A program made the translations under genes and the position numbers. Under the pieces are notes generated by a model, which was given only the letters and a program-made list of their open reading frames with translations, was not told the DNA's origin and ran no database searches. A DNA stretch of 21,250 nucleotides, taken from contig JAIRYY010000045.1 of NCBI GenBank assembly GCA_031267485.1, positions 1 through 21,250 on the forward strand. The letters run 5' to 3'. Shown here one piece after another: positions 9,101 through 14,710 of the stretch. Origin of the DNA: Tannerella sp. (GTDB lineage: Bacteria; Bacteroidota; Bacteroidia; Bacteroidales; Tannerellaceae). Every line of letters starts with the position of its first letter. Positions within the stretch are counted from its first letter, which is position 1.

Positions 9101-9476
9101 CGTCTTTTATCGTGCCGGTAATCTGCCGCAATTCCTGCGGAGGGCGGTTGGGATTGACCAGAATGTGGCTGCCCTGAATGGTATAAGTGCAGTCAATCTC
9201 GTCCAGAATGGCTGTCAGCGCATCGGACAGCTTCGCGTTCCTGTATGCTTTCCGCAATCTTGCTTCGGTGTTGACCGTCCGGTCGTTGTAGTCGACCGAG
9301 AGGTTGCTTTGCCGTTCGATTTCAAGAAAGGCTTCCTTCAATGTTATTTGCGCCGGAAGGGATACCGTCTGATTCTGCGCCCCGGCAAATGTGGAACAGA
9401 AAGGGAATAGCATGATGAAAAAAAGTTTTGCAATACTGTTTGTAATGTATTTTTGATTTTTAAAATGTAATCTCAT
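6138..9476 (-). CDS. SusC/RagA-family TonB-dependent transporter with STN domain
   Basis: This 1112-residue outer-membrane transporter imports oligosaccharides with energy from TonB. In order it has a signal peptide (about 1-33, ending FAGAQ), an STN domain (about 36-108, TLKEAFLEIERQSNLSVDY), a carboxypeptidase-regulatory-like beta domain (118-190, VIGANIVEKGTTNGTVTDAD), a TonB-box-like DEIIVVGYG (195-203), a plug (ISNLLTGRVPGLTI; NPLYVIDGFPGG; IEVLKDASATAIYGARAANG) and a 22-strand-type barrel ending in Phe (TYSLGLNLNF). The STN domain, with a FecR and an ECF sigma gene upstream, indicates trans-envelope signalling: substrate loading should release the sigma factor. A candidate antisense RNA lies opposite its leader. 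The start at 9476 precedes a hydrophobic signal segment. Confidence 0.95.
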   Translation of the reverse strand: MRLHFKNQKYITNSIAKLFFIMLFPFCSTFAGAQNQTVSLPAQITLKEAFLEIERQSNLSVDYNDRTVNTEARLRKAYRNAKLSDALTAILDEIDCTYTIQGSHILVNPNRPPQELRQITGTIKDAAGDAVIGANIVEKGTTNGTVTDADGMFSLNVTENAILQVSYIGYITQDIHVGRQSSLSVTLEENNLALDEIIVVGYGTVKKSNLTGAVSSVKMTDIPMAATTSISNLLTGRVPGLTITQNSAEPTGGYSVLIRGATSTGAGNNPLYVIDGFPGGNINTISPNDIESIEVLKDASATAIYGARAANGVILVNTKKGQAGTLNVSVQLSTSLQTISNPYDLIQAKDYMRLTNEFYEEEWMFNNKIAPYGNVDPATVATGPVVAFSEQEIASARDITNWFDEISRTGMIDNESIAITGGSEKATYTFSLGHFKHKGVIVKSGYEKFMVRLAADFHLSKWLTTGVTVSGNQQDADLLEAATRWDDPTGLVRQAIVYPRYLPIRDGDGNYVINPNHPTIPNPVSNKDVTNTQRDNRFLITNFWNAQLADGLNFRASWGTNQNFIRNNQYFPKTTLRGNTLNSYAYIKDARGNDYLLDATLTYDRTLFAGHHLKAMAGYAYQTFISESVTASNSDFVSDVYNVYNLGGGGDLTKSVASEKTIIKYLSYFGRLNYDIADRYLFMFTLRADGSDRFGRENRFGYFPSGSAAWRITEEEFMKSHGTVSNLKLRASVGQTGNSEIGGNAYGYYASGTNYILGGTLRTGVSENQLESSKLKWETTTEFNFGLDFGLFKNRLTGSFDFFRKTVSDLLDNRNVGSYYPVSTVADNLGMTLGQGWEFQLSSVNVRNSRFTWTTDFNISHFKDRWKERNPFTILNVYNTTADPLHVTWGYVTDGLIQPGDDVSHMPGAIVGTMKIKDLNGWLKDAGGNYILDADGRQQLSGAPDGAVDDADKVIIANSQPSLTFGLYNTFRYRGFDLSFFLYGETGRQKYNDNILLDPDKFRFRDNVTTHAFDKWKHDRQDGIYPSGLDLRYAGSNDFWVENADFLRLKMLTMGYTLPQTVFGNIFKNARIYVDLQNLFVLTKYKGTDPETDRIAAYPNQRTYSLGLNLNF

Positions 9477-9484
9477 ATCTTTGC
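9453..9484 (+). promoter_or_regulatory. Antisense-strand promoter at the susC start
   Basis: TTG (9453-9455, within TTTTG) and TATCTTTGC (9476-9484) are separated by 20 bp, a near-ideal Bacteroidota housekeeping promoter. It points away from susC into the gap before the anti-sigma gene. No plus-strand gene follows, but an intrinsic terminator does, at 9578-9622. Predicted start is near 9490. Confidence 0.65.
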
Positions 9485-9489
9485 ATTTT

Positions 9490-9622
9490 ATTTTGGTATT
9501 AAAATTGAAATATTCACTGAAAAAGTTCGCGCGGGCTTCCTCGAGGCCGGCCGAACGGGGTTGGATTTTCGATTTCGTCCGGGGAGAAGTGATTTTGCGG
9601 TCTGGCTTCCCGGATTTTTTTT
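9490..9622 (+). ncRNA. Candidate DonS-like antisense sRNA opposite the susC leader
   Basis: The interval runs from a strong plus-strand promoter to a hairpin plus T8 terminator, giving a predicted RNA of about 130 nt. It has no credible reading frame. It can form a first stem-loop (GTTCG at 9525-9529 with CGAAC at 9552-9556, enclosing GGCTTC/GAGGCC) and the terminator hairpin. It is fully complementary to the 5' leader of the susC transcript. In Bacteroides, cis-encoded RNAs of the DonS family sit in exactly this place, between anti-sigma and susC genes on the opposite strand, and repress the locus. Function here is inferred from position and signals; the 5' end is approximate. Confidence 0.6.
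9578..9622 (+). terminator. Intrinsic terminator, plus strand
   Basis: TCCGGG (9578-9583) pairs with CCCGGA (9609-9614). AAG and CTT extend the stem past a three-base bulge, and eight T residues follow (9615-9622). On the minus strand no T-run follows the hairpin, so it should act only on plus-strand transcripts, namely the candidate sRNA. Confidence 0.65.
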
Positions 9623-9631
9623 CATGGCATT

Positions 9632-10606
9632 TTATTTTATGTATACATCTCGGTCTGTTATTTTATAGCGAAAGCCGGCCCCGATTTGCCGCAATACCTC
9701 CAGCGATTCCTCCAGCGACTCGCCGGCATGGAAACGGACGGTAAAGGTCATTTCGGAAAACATGCTGTCGCTGTAACTGATTCTCACATTATATTTATGT
9801 TCCAGCGCAAGGAATATGTTTTTCAGGCTTTCCGCCTGAAAAATCAGGATGCCCCGCGTCCAGCTGTTCATCCTTGCCGCATCGACCGCATGTTTTGTCA
9901 TGGAGGCGTCGGCGGAGGCGAAGATGGCCTGTTCGTCCGGCGCGAGGATGACGGATGTCCGTCCGGCAGCATCGCTGACGCGTACCGAGCCGGATTCCAG
10001 CGTTGCGGTAGCGCGTTCCGCATCGGGATAGGCCTGCACGCTGAAGACGGTACCCAGCGCTTCGACTTCGATATGGGCGGTTTTTACGATGAAAGGCCGC
10101 TTCGCATCCGCGGTCACATTGAAATGCGCCTCGCCGCTCAGGAAAAGGGTGCGCGAGCGCCTGTCCCACACTTCGGGACAGAGCAGTATGGACCCGGCAT
10201 TGAGCCAGACGGTCGACCCGTCGGAGAGGGTCAGCAGCTGGCGTTCGCCGTCCGGAACGAAATGTTCCACCCACTTAACCGTCTCCGCTCCGGACGGGAT
10301 GCGCACGTACATCCAGCCGGCGGCAAGGATGAACAGCGGCAGGAAGATGGCGGCGACGGCGACTGTCCGCCGGAGACGGCGGCGCGGCGTGCGTGCCTGA
10401 ATCCGCTCATTGACCGCGCGCAGTTCGGTCAGCGACGAGAGGTCGACCGTTTCGGGCAGCATGTTCCAGACGTCAAGCAGCGCAGCGTCTTTCGCCTCCC
10501 GGTCGTCCTCCGCGGCAAACCAGCGGTGAAACTGTTTGCGGACAGGTTCGGGACAGTCGTTTTCGAAGAAACGTGCAATCAGCGTATGTATCAGTTTTTG
10601 TTTCAT
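9632..10606 (-). CDS. FecR-family anti-sigma factor
   Basis: It is a single-pass inner-membrane protein that holds the ECF sigma factor and senses the STN domain of its TonB-dependent partner. The 324-residue product has a cytoplasmic N-terminal part (1-80), one transmembrane helix (82-102, VAVAAIFLPLFILAAGWMYV), a periplasmic FecR domain (about 115-212, with RQLLTLSDGSTVWLNAGS and LFLSGEAHFNVT) and a C-terminal DUF4974/STN-like domain (255-324, SLKNIFLALEHKYNVRISYS). I start at the ATG at 10606 (MKQKLIHTLI); the longer frame to 10654 lacks a good start. It follows the sigma gene by 89 bp and precedes susC. The partner assignment comes from gene order. Confidence 0.92.
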   Translation of the reverse strand: MKQKLIHTLIARFFENDCPEPVRKQFHRWFAAEDDREAKDAALLDVWNMLPETVDLSSLTELRAVNERIQARTPRRRLRRTVAVAAIFLPLFILAAGWMYVRIPSGAETVKWVEHFVPDGERQLLTLSDGSTVWLNAGSILLCPEVWDRRSRTLFLSGEAHFNVTADAKRPFIVKTAHIEVEALGTVFSVQAYPDAERATATLESGSVRVSDAAGRTSVILAPDEQAIFASADASMTKHAVDAARMNSWTRGILIFQAESLKNIFLALEHKYNVRISYSDSMFSEMTFTVRFHAGESLEESLEVLRQIGAGFRYKITDRDVYIK

Positions 10607-10695
10607 AAAAGATGCGTTACATATCGGAAGACAAATGAGCGGGGAAACACACACAGTCCGAATGTGATTTTTTTTTCAGCGCGGGCGGGGGGCGG

Positions 10696-11253
10696 TCAGA
10701 TAAAAAACGGAATGATGACCTTGAGCAGCTTTCTCAGGTCGGCCAAAGCCTGGGTGATATGATTTTCGACGGTTCGTTTGGAGATGTTCAGTCGTTTGGC
10801 AATTTCCCCGTTCGGCAAATCCTCCTTGCGACTCATCATGAAAATCAGCTTTCTTTGCGGCGGCATCCGGTCAATGGCAAGGTCGAGCAGCAAGCCGAGT
10901 TCTTCGGCATACAGGCGTTCTTCCTGCAGGTCGTCGACGAGGATAGCCTCCCGCTGATACTGCTGTAAATGTTCCTCCCTGATGGCATTGAGTTTGAAAT
11001 GATTGTAGACGGCGTTGCGCGCCATGCGGAACAGGTACGATTTAAAGGAACCGACCCGGGCAATGGAATCCCTGTGTTCCCATACGCTGCAGAAAATATC
11101 CTGCAGGATGTCCCGCACATCGTCCCCGTCTTTAATGAAACCGGTCAGAAACCGTTTCATCAGTGAGTGGTATGACAGAAAAAGAGCGTCAAATGCGTCA
11201 TGTTCGCCTTTGCCAAGTCGCTTGAGATATTCGGATTCATGGTCAACGTCCAT
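10696..11253 (-). CDS. ECF (RpoE-like) RNA polymerase sigma factor
   Basis: The 185-residue sigma-70 family protein should direct transcription of the susC-susD-GH115 genes when released by the FecR protein. Region 2 spans about residues 20-85 (DDVRDILQDIFCSVWEHRDS, then FKSYLFRMARNAVYNHF). Region 4 spans about 125-175, with a helix-turn-helix LPNGEIAKRLNISKRTVENH. Length and layout match the Bacteroidetes ECF group that pairs with FecR. The frame is open to 11313, but the -7 box at 11302-11309 lies inside that extension, so the ATG at 11253 (MDVDHESEYL) is the likely start. It is the first gene of the PUL. Confidence 0.93.
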   Translation of the reverse strand: MDVDHESEYLKRLGKGEHDAFDALFLSYHSLMKRFLTGFIKDGDDVRDILQDIFCSVWEHRDSIARVGSFKSYLFRMARNAVYNHFKLNAIREEHLQQYQREAILVDDLQEERLYAEELGLLLDLAIDRMPPQRKLIFMMSRKEDLPNGEIAKRLNISKRTVENHITQALADLRKLLKVIIPFFI

Positions 11254-11301
11254 CGTATAGCCTGTTTGTTTATTATTATCCCGTTTCTGTAATCTGCGCG
11301 A

Positions 11302-11309
11302 CAAAAGTA
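11302..11309 (-). promoter_or_regulatory. -7 box TACTTTTG of the ECF sigma gene
   Basis: The minus strand reads TACTTTTG, fitting TAnnTTTG, about 49 bp upstream of the ATG at 11253. An A-tract precedes it and no clear -33 TTG is visible. It is the best candidate for constitutive expression of the sigma/anti-sigma pair. Confidence 0.4.
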
Positions 11310-11360
11310 ACATTTTTTTTTAAAGTAGCCGGTTCACCGGAAAAATATATTTTGGCGAGT

Positions 11361-11392
11361 AGTGATTAATGATTAATGGTTAGTGATTAGTG
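11361..11392. repeat. Short imperfect tandem repeat (GTGATTA/ATGATTA type)
   Basis: About four degenerate 7-8 bp units of the form RTGATTA follow one another at the left border of the repeat island. Nothing suggests a coding role. Confidence 0.5.
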
Positions 11393-11409
11393 TTCGTAAA
11401 GCGGGACAT

Positions 11410-11526
11410 CGTCATTGCGAGGAACGAAGCAATCCAGGCGCAGGCGATGACCCGACCGCCGCCCGGACTGCACCGCCTGTGCCACACCGCCTGTGCCTGG
11501 ATTGCTTCACTGCGTTCGCAATGACG
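11410..11526. repeat. Long hairpin repeat, CGTCATTGCGAGG/CAATCCAGG family
   Basis: The left arm CGTCATTGCGAGGAACGAAG continues into CAATCCAGGC and pairs with a right arm ending in GGATTGCTTC and GCAATGACG. The loop contains a 14-bp tandem duplication (CACCGCCTGTGCC twice). CAATGACGG recurs three more times to about 11590. Related hairpins lie at 13195-13249, 13313-13337 and 20530-20605. It looks like a dispersed REP/BIME-like intergenic repeat. Confidence 0.65.
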
Positions 11527-11605
11527 GTGTAATGTGTTCACAATGACAGAGGAATGTCCGCAATGACGGTAAACGCAGAGCAATGACGGCGCCTCGCACA
11601 TACAG

Positions 11606-11692
11606 TAAGTAATGTGAAATAAATAATATATAATGGTTATAAGCAAAATGAAGAACGCGGTTTGTCCCGTTCGGGACAAAATGTTGGTAGAA
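11606..11692. repeat. Direct repeat A, copy 1
   Basis: An 87-bp segment shares a 29-bp run around AATAATATATAATGGTTATA, plus scattered matches, with 13386-13473. The end containing TTTGTCCCG...GACAA and GTAGAA is shared too. The two copies bracket the DUF6261-like gene in the same orientation, 1.78 kb apart. Confidence 0.65.
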
Positions 11693-11853
11693 CCCGTAGA
11701 GACGCGATTAATCGCGTCTCTACAATCCCGCCCCGTGTGGACGGAATGTGATTTGTCGGTTTTATTCCACATTCCGTCCCGTACGGGACGGAGGAGATGG
11801 TGTGAGAGGACGTTTTCTACCAACATTCTGTCTCCTCCGGGACAGGGATAAAT
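11661..11853. repeat. Nested palindromic element with 31-bp inverted ends
   Basis: The ends carry ATGTTGGTAGAA (11681-11692) and its inverse TTCTACCAACAT (11815-11826), each next to a GTCCCG/CGGGAC palindrome. Inside are a perfect 28-bp palindrome (11696-11723, arms GTAGAGACGCGATT) and a CCGTCCCGTACGGGACGG palindrome near 11775-11792. No coding frame is credible. It resembles a small non-autonomous mobile repeat or BIME composite. Confidence 0.55.
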
Positions 11854-11918
11854 AAAGAACGTACAACGACGGAGGAGTAGGCCCTTTGCACGGATATGGT
11901 TCCTTTACAGATATAATA

Positions 11919-11949
11919 TTGAGTATTCATTTAAAATTATTATCTTTGC
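11919..11949 (+). promoter_or_regulatory. Promoter of the DUF6261-like gene
   Basis: TTG (11919-11921), 19 bp, then TATCTTTGC (11941-11949) is a textbook Bacteroidota promoter. The predicted start near 11955 gives a leader of about 145 nt, which contains the 41-bp tandem repeat. Confidence 0.7.
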
Positions 11950-11960
11950 AGTTATTTCAG

Positions 11961-12050
11961 TTGAAGTATTTCCGCCGAAGACTTCGGGACAAAAACTTCA
12001 ATTGAAGTATTTTCGCCGAAGTCTTCGGGACAAAAACTTCAATTGAAGTA
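11961..12050. repeat. 41-bp tandem repeat (2.2 units) of alternating palindromes in a leader
   Basis: Units 11961-12001 and 12002-12042 differ at only two positions; a partial third unit follows (12043-12050). Each unit carries CCGAAG-W-CTTCGG (11975-11987; 12016-12028). Each unit junction forms ACTTCAATTGAAGT (11995-12008; 12036-12049). The array lies between the promoter and the start codon. As DNA the period is four helical turns; as RNA it could form serial hairpins. Confidence 0.75.
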
Positions 12051-12099
12051 AATATGGGAGAATGTTTTTTATATATTAATCATTAAATGTTTTATAGCT

Positions 12100-13041
12100 A
12101 TGACCGGGTTTGCATATTTATACTTTAATTATTTGCCGAACGGCGCGCATTTCGGGTTTTTCGACCGTGCGACAAAAGAAGTGGCCAAGGCGGGCGTCGA
12201 CGTGCGAAGCGCACTGGGAACGCTCGCCGGGGAGTTGAACGAATGGTTCGCAAAGGAAACCGCCTGTTTCATGTGGGTTCGCAAAAGCGTGCTGACGGCT
12301 GACATTGCCGCTGCCAAACGTCATCTTGACCACATGCTGGTCGGGATGTCGGTACAGATTCGCGGCGCGCGGCACGACACGAACCCTGCCGTGGCCGCCG
12401 CCGCCGAACGTCTCTACATCATGCGGAGAAGCTACGGCAACGTGATGAACAACCCCTATCTGGCGGAAATCGGCGCGATGGACGCCATCCTCTCGCACCT
12501 CAAAGGCGACCTCGCCGCCGACACCCTGACGGCAGGCATGGCGCACTGGACGGCGAAAATCGAAGCCGCGCTGAACGACCAGGCCCGCCTGATTCAGGAA
12601 CGCGAAGCGCTGTCGCTCGGCAAACCGCGGGAGAAGTTTCCCGAAGTACGCCGCGGCATCGAAAACGTCTGGCGGCGGATTGTCATGCTCGTCAATTCGG
12701 GTGCGGCGCTGAACGCGTCGCCCGGCTTTGCCGCGCTGATTGACGAACTGAATCCCGAAATCAGGATGCTCAACGGCGAGTTCCACTGTGTCCGGCACAG
12801 CCTCGCCGCCGCCATACTGTCGCCCGTCGAGCCGCAAAAGCATACAGGCCTCCCCTGCACGCCCGTACCCGAAGTGCGGTACGCCACTCCACGGGGCGAA
12901 ACCGTCGCGCTCTCGCTCGGCAAAGACTTCAGCGTTGCCTTTAAAAACAACATCAATCCCGGCATAGCCGATTGTACCGTCCGCGGAAAAGGCCACTACA
13001 AAGGACAAAAACTCATAACGTTCGTCATCGTGAATTTGTAG
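12100..13041 (+). CDS. DUF6261-like protein with Ig-like/MBG-type C-terminal module
   Basis: The 313-residue protein has no signal peptide or membrane segment. Residues 1-240 are mainly helical (FNYLPNGAHFGFFDRATKEV, later NAERLYIMRRSYGN-like and FPEVRRGIENVWRRIVMLVN) and resemble DUF6261, a Bacteroidota family of unknown function. After a Pro-rich linker (about 243-258), the last ~60 residues contain GKDFSVAFKNNINPGIADCT followed by VRGKGHYKGQKLITFVI. This is the strand pattern of the Ig-like/MBG repeats usually found in extracellular proteins. The gene has its own promoter and a repeat-filled leader. Its stop codon lies 2 bp before a MITE-like element, and 87-bp direct repeats flank it. The N-terminal family call is moderate and the C-terminal resemblance is good; the function is unknown. 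Confidence 0.7.
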   Translation: MTGFAYLYFNYLPNGAHFGFFDRATKEVAKAGVDVRSALGTLAGELNEWFAKETACFMWVRKSVLTADIAAAKRHLDHMLVGMSVQIRGARHDTNPAVAAAAERLYIMRRSYGNVMNNPYLAEIGAMDAILSHLKGDLAADTLTAGMAHWTAKIEAALNDQARLIQEREALSLGKPREKFPEVRRGIENVWRRIVMLVNSGAALNASPGFAALIDELNPEIRMLNGEFHCVRHSLAAAILSPVEPQKHTGLPCTPVPEVRYATPRGETVALSLGKDFSVAFKNNINPGIADCTVRGKGHYKGQKLITFVIVNL

Positions 13042-13043
13042 GG

Positions 13044-13270
13044 GGCTGTCTCAAAAGCCTTGATTCCTCGTCATAGTGAGATCCCACCCCGGCTTTGCCG
13101 GGGAAAAGAGGGAAAAAGGCGAAAAAAAACGGTCGGTTATACTTCACGCGGGATATTTTTGTGCATTGTATTTCTCCCGTCACCAGCGACGAAGGAAGCA
13201 ATTCAGGTTGTCGCCTGTGCCTGGATTGCTTCGTTCCTCGCAATGACGGAACAGGGCTTTTGAGACAGCC
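13044..13270. mobile_element. 227-bp MITE-like element with 16-bp terminal inverted repeats
   Basis: The ends GGCTGTCTCAAAAGCC (13044-13059) and GGCTTTTGAGACAGCC (13255-13270) are perfect inverted repeats. Subterminal sequences are also inverted (CGTCATAGTGAG near 13070 against CTCGCAATGACG near 13245), and GAAGCAATTCAGG/CCTGGATTGCTTC forms an inner hairpin (13195-13232). It encodes no transposase. GGCTGTCTCAAAA-type ends are common on insertion sequences, so a transposase elsewhere could move it. I see no clear target-site duplication. Confidence 0.6.
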
Positions 13271-13312
13271 TCGTGCGGAATGTGGGGGAGTGTATCGAAA
13301 GTCGCGTTTCTT

Positions 13313-13337
13313 CGTCATTGTAAGCGAAGCAATGACG
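13313..13337. repeat. Short hairpin CGTCATTG...CAATGACG
   Basis: Eight-bp perfect arms enclose a 9-nt loop. It is a minimal copy of the CGTCATTGCGAGG family seen at 11410-11526. Confidence 0.5.
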
Positions 13338-13385
13338 GGGCTCGGCTCATGTGAAAAGAAATGATATATACTTTTTACATGGCGC

Positions 13386-13473
13386 TAAGTAACGTGAAGT
13401 AAATAATATATAATGGTTATAAGCAAAATAGAGTACACGATTTGTCCCGGAGGGGAACAATATGCCGGCAGAA
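13386..13473. repeat. Direct repeat A, copy 2
   Basis: It is the partner of 11606-11692, with the same AATAATATATAATGGTTATA core followed by AAGCAAAAT and a TTTGTCCCG...CAGAA end. Divergence is concentrated in the last 40 bp. Copies 1 and 2 enclose the DUF6261-like gene. Confidence 0.65.
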
Positions 13474-13496
13474 AAATTTTTGGATATCTTTAAGCT

Positions 13497-13604
13497 CCGT
13501 GCCGTCAGGTACGGAATGTCGGTAGAAAATGCCGAAGGCCTGTCCAGGCCCGTGCCGTCAGGTACGGAATGTGGTGACAGTCACATAGCGTACCTGACGG
13601 CACG
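13497..13604. repeat. Three copies of CGTGCCGTCAGGTACG, two direct and one inverted
   Basis: Direct copies are at 13498-13513 and 13551-13566, in a shared 23-bp context ending GGAATGT. A perfect inverse is at 13589-13604. Copy 2 and the inverse form a 16-bp hairpin stem, with ATGTG/CACAT pairing inside the loop. The element lies 40 bp beyond the mscL stop, so it may influence the 3' end of that transcript, though no U-tract follows it. Confidence 0.6.
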
Positions 13605-13645
13605 CGGAAAAGGGGTTGCGGTCAATGATATTGTCCGCGCGCGGG

Positions 13646-14077
13646 TTATTTTTTTTCAGTGGAGGACGGGGGTTTCAGCAGGTCCCGTATCTCCCTCAAC
13701 AGTTGAATGTCTTCGGGAGGCGCTGCGGGCGCCGGTTTTTCATCTTCCTTTTTCCGGAACCTGTTAATGGCTTTTATCATCAGGAAGATGGTGGTCGCGA
13801 TGATGAGAAAGTCGAATGTTACCTGTATCAGTTCGCCGTAATGGATGGCGACTTCGGGCGCAGGGACATCCGCCCCGTCTGCAGCGGCATGTTTGAGAAC
13901 AAACTTCCGGTTCGTGAAGTTCACGCCGCTGGTGAGGATACCGACAAGGGGCATGATTACATCCGCCACAAGCGAGGATACTGTTTTCCCGAAAGCTCCG
14001 CCGATGACAACTCCGGCAGCTATGTCCATCACGTTTCCGCGCATGGCAAATTCTCTAAATTCCTTTATGAAGCTCAT
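13646..14077 (-). CDS. mscL: Large-conductance mechanosensitive channel MscL
   Basis: MscL is a homopentameric inner-membrane channel that opens under membrane tension to release solutes in hypo-osmotic shock. The 143-residue product has the family N-terminus [22 protein letters not shown]1 with [20 protein letters not shown] (about 23-42), MPLVGIL, a periplasmic loop, TM2 (about 90-112, [20 protein letters not shown]) and a C-terminal helix [15 protein letters not shown]. Length is typical. The frame extends upstream to 14158, but that part overlaps the yigZ-like gene and matches nothing, so I take the ATG at 14077. It lies 16 bp after the YigZ stop, last in the operon. Confidence 0.95.
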   Translation of the reverse strand: MSFIKEFREFAMRGNVMDIAAGVVIGGAFGKTVSSLVADVIMPLVGILTSGVNFTNRKFVLKHAAADGADVPAPEVAIHYGELIQVTFDFLIIATTIFLMIKAINRFRKKEDEKPAPAAPPEDIQLLREIRDLLKPPSSTEKK

Positions 14078-14093
14078 ATATCTGCTGTTATGG

Positions 14094-14699
14094 TTAAAGT
14101 GATTCTTCGATGCGGGCCGTTTCCACTTTGAGGATGCGGGCCCGGAGGTTTGCGGCACGACTTTTGCGTATGCGCAGGGTCATCTCGCAGGTCATCTCGA
14201 ACTTCTGCGAGACGATTTCCGGCTGTTCTTCCTTTACAATCCGCATGATGCTGTTCAGGTGCGGGTATTCGAATACGGCCGTCAGGTCTTCGTCGACCGT
14301 CCGCTCCTCCGTTTCCGCCGCCTCGACCGCCTGGGCCGCAGCCGCACGGTAAGCCGCGGCCAGCCCGCCCGTTCCGAGTTCGATACCGCCGAAATAACGG
14401 ACGACAATCACGAGTACGTCCGTCAGTTCACGGCGATTGATTTGCCCCAGTATCGGTTTCCCGGCAGTGGACGACGGTTCGCCGTCGTCCACTGCGCGAA
14501 ACGTTTCCCGGCCGGCGCCAAGCACGTATGCCCAGCACACGTGCCGCGCGTCATCATATTTTTTCCGGTACTCCAGCACGTGCTTTTTCACGTCTTCCGG
14601 CGTCCGCACGGGCATGGCAAACGACAGGAAGCGGCTTCGCTTCTCCGTGTAATATCCTTCCGACAGCCCTTTTACTGTCCTGTACGTATCTTCCGCCAT
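14094..14699 (-). CDS. yigZ: YigZ/IMPACT (UPF0029) family protein
   Basis: This is a cytoplasmic protein of the YigZ/IMPACT family, whose eukaryotic members regulate the Gcn2 pathway; the bacterial role is not settled. The 201-residue product carries the hallmark N-terminal domain: [13 protein letters not shown] (about 19-31), [25 protein letters not shown] (71-84) and [20 protein letters not shown] (about 98-117). A DUF1949-like C-terminal half (about 138-200) follows. It sits 11 bp after the stop of the small gene upstream and 16 bp before mscL, consistent with one transcript. Confidence 0.92.
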   Translation of the reverse strand: MAEDTYRTVKGLSEGYYTEKRSRFLSFAMPVRTPEDVKKHVLEYRKKYDDARHVCWAYVLGAGRETFRAVDDGEPSSTAGKPILGQINRRELTDVLVIVVRYFGGIELGTGGLAAAYRAAAAQAVEAAETEERTVDEDLTAVFEYPHLNSIMRIVKEEQPEIVSQKFEMTCEMTLRIRKSRAANLRARILKVETARIEESL

Positions 14700-14710
14700 C
14701 CGTCCCCCCG

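Noticed and set aside
9481..9744. An 87-codon plus-strand frame after the antisense promoter
   Set aside because: It starts at a TTG inside the -7 box and runs through the terminator into the antisense of the FecR gene. A non-coding RNA explains the signals better.
11380..11826. A 148-codon minus-strand frame in the repeat island
   Set aside because: It is made entirely of hairpin and palindromic repeats. The apparent protein is a repeat translation without family features.
11961..12050. Tandem repeats as a CRISPR array
   Set aside because: The units are contiguous, with no spacers, and no cas genes are in the window.
12118..13008. A 296-codon minus-strand frame opposite the DUF6261-like gene
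   Set aside because: The plus-strand gene has a consensus promoter and recognisable domains. The minus frame has neither, and its product is Arg/Gly/Val-rich shadow sequence.
13462..13767. A 101-codon plus-strand frame
   Set aside because: It consists of the intergenic repeats (CGTGCCGTCAGGTACG copies) and then runs antisense into mscL.
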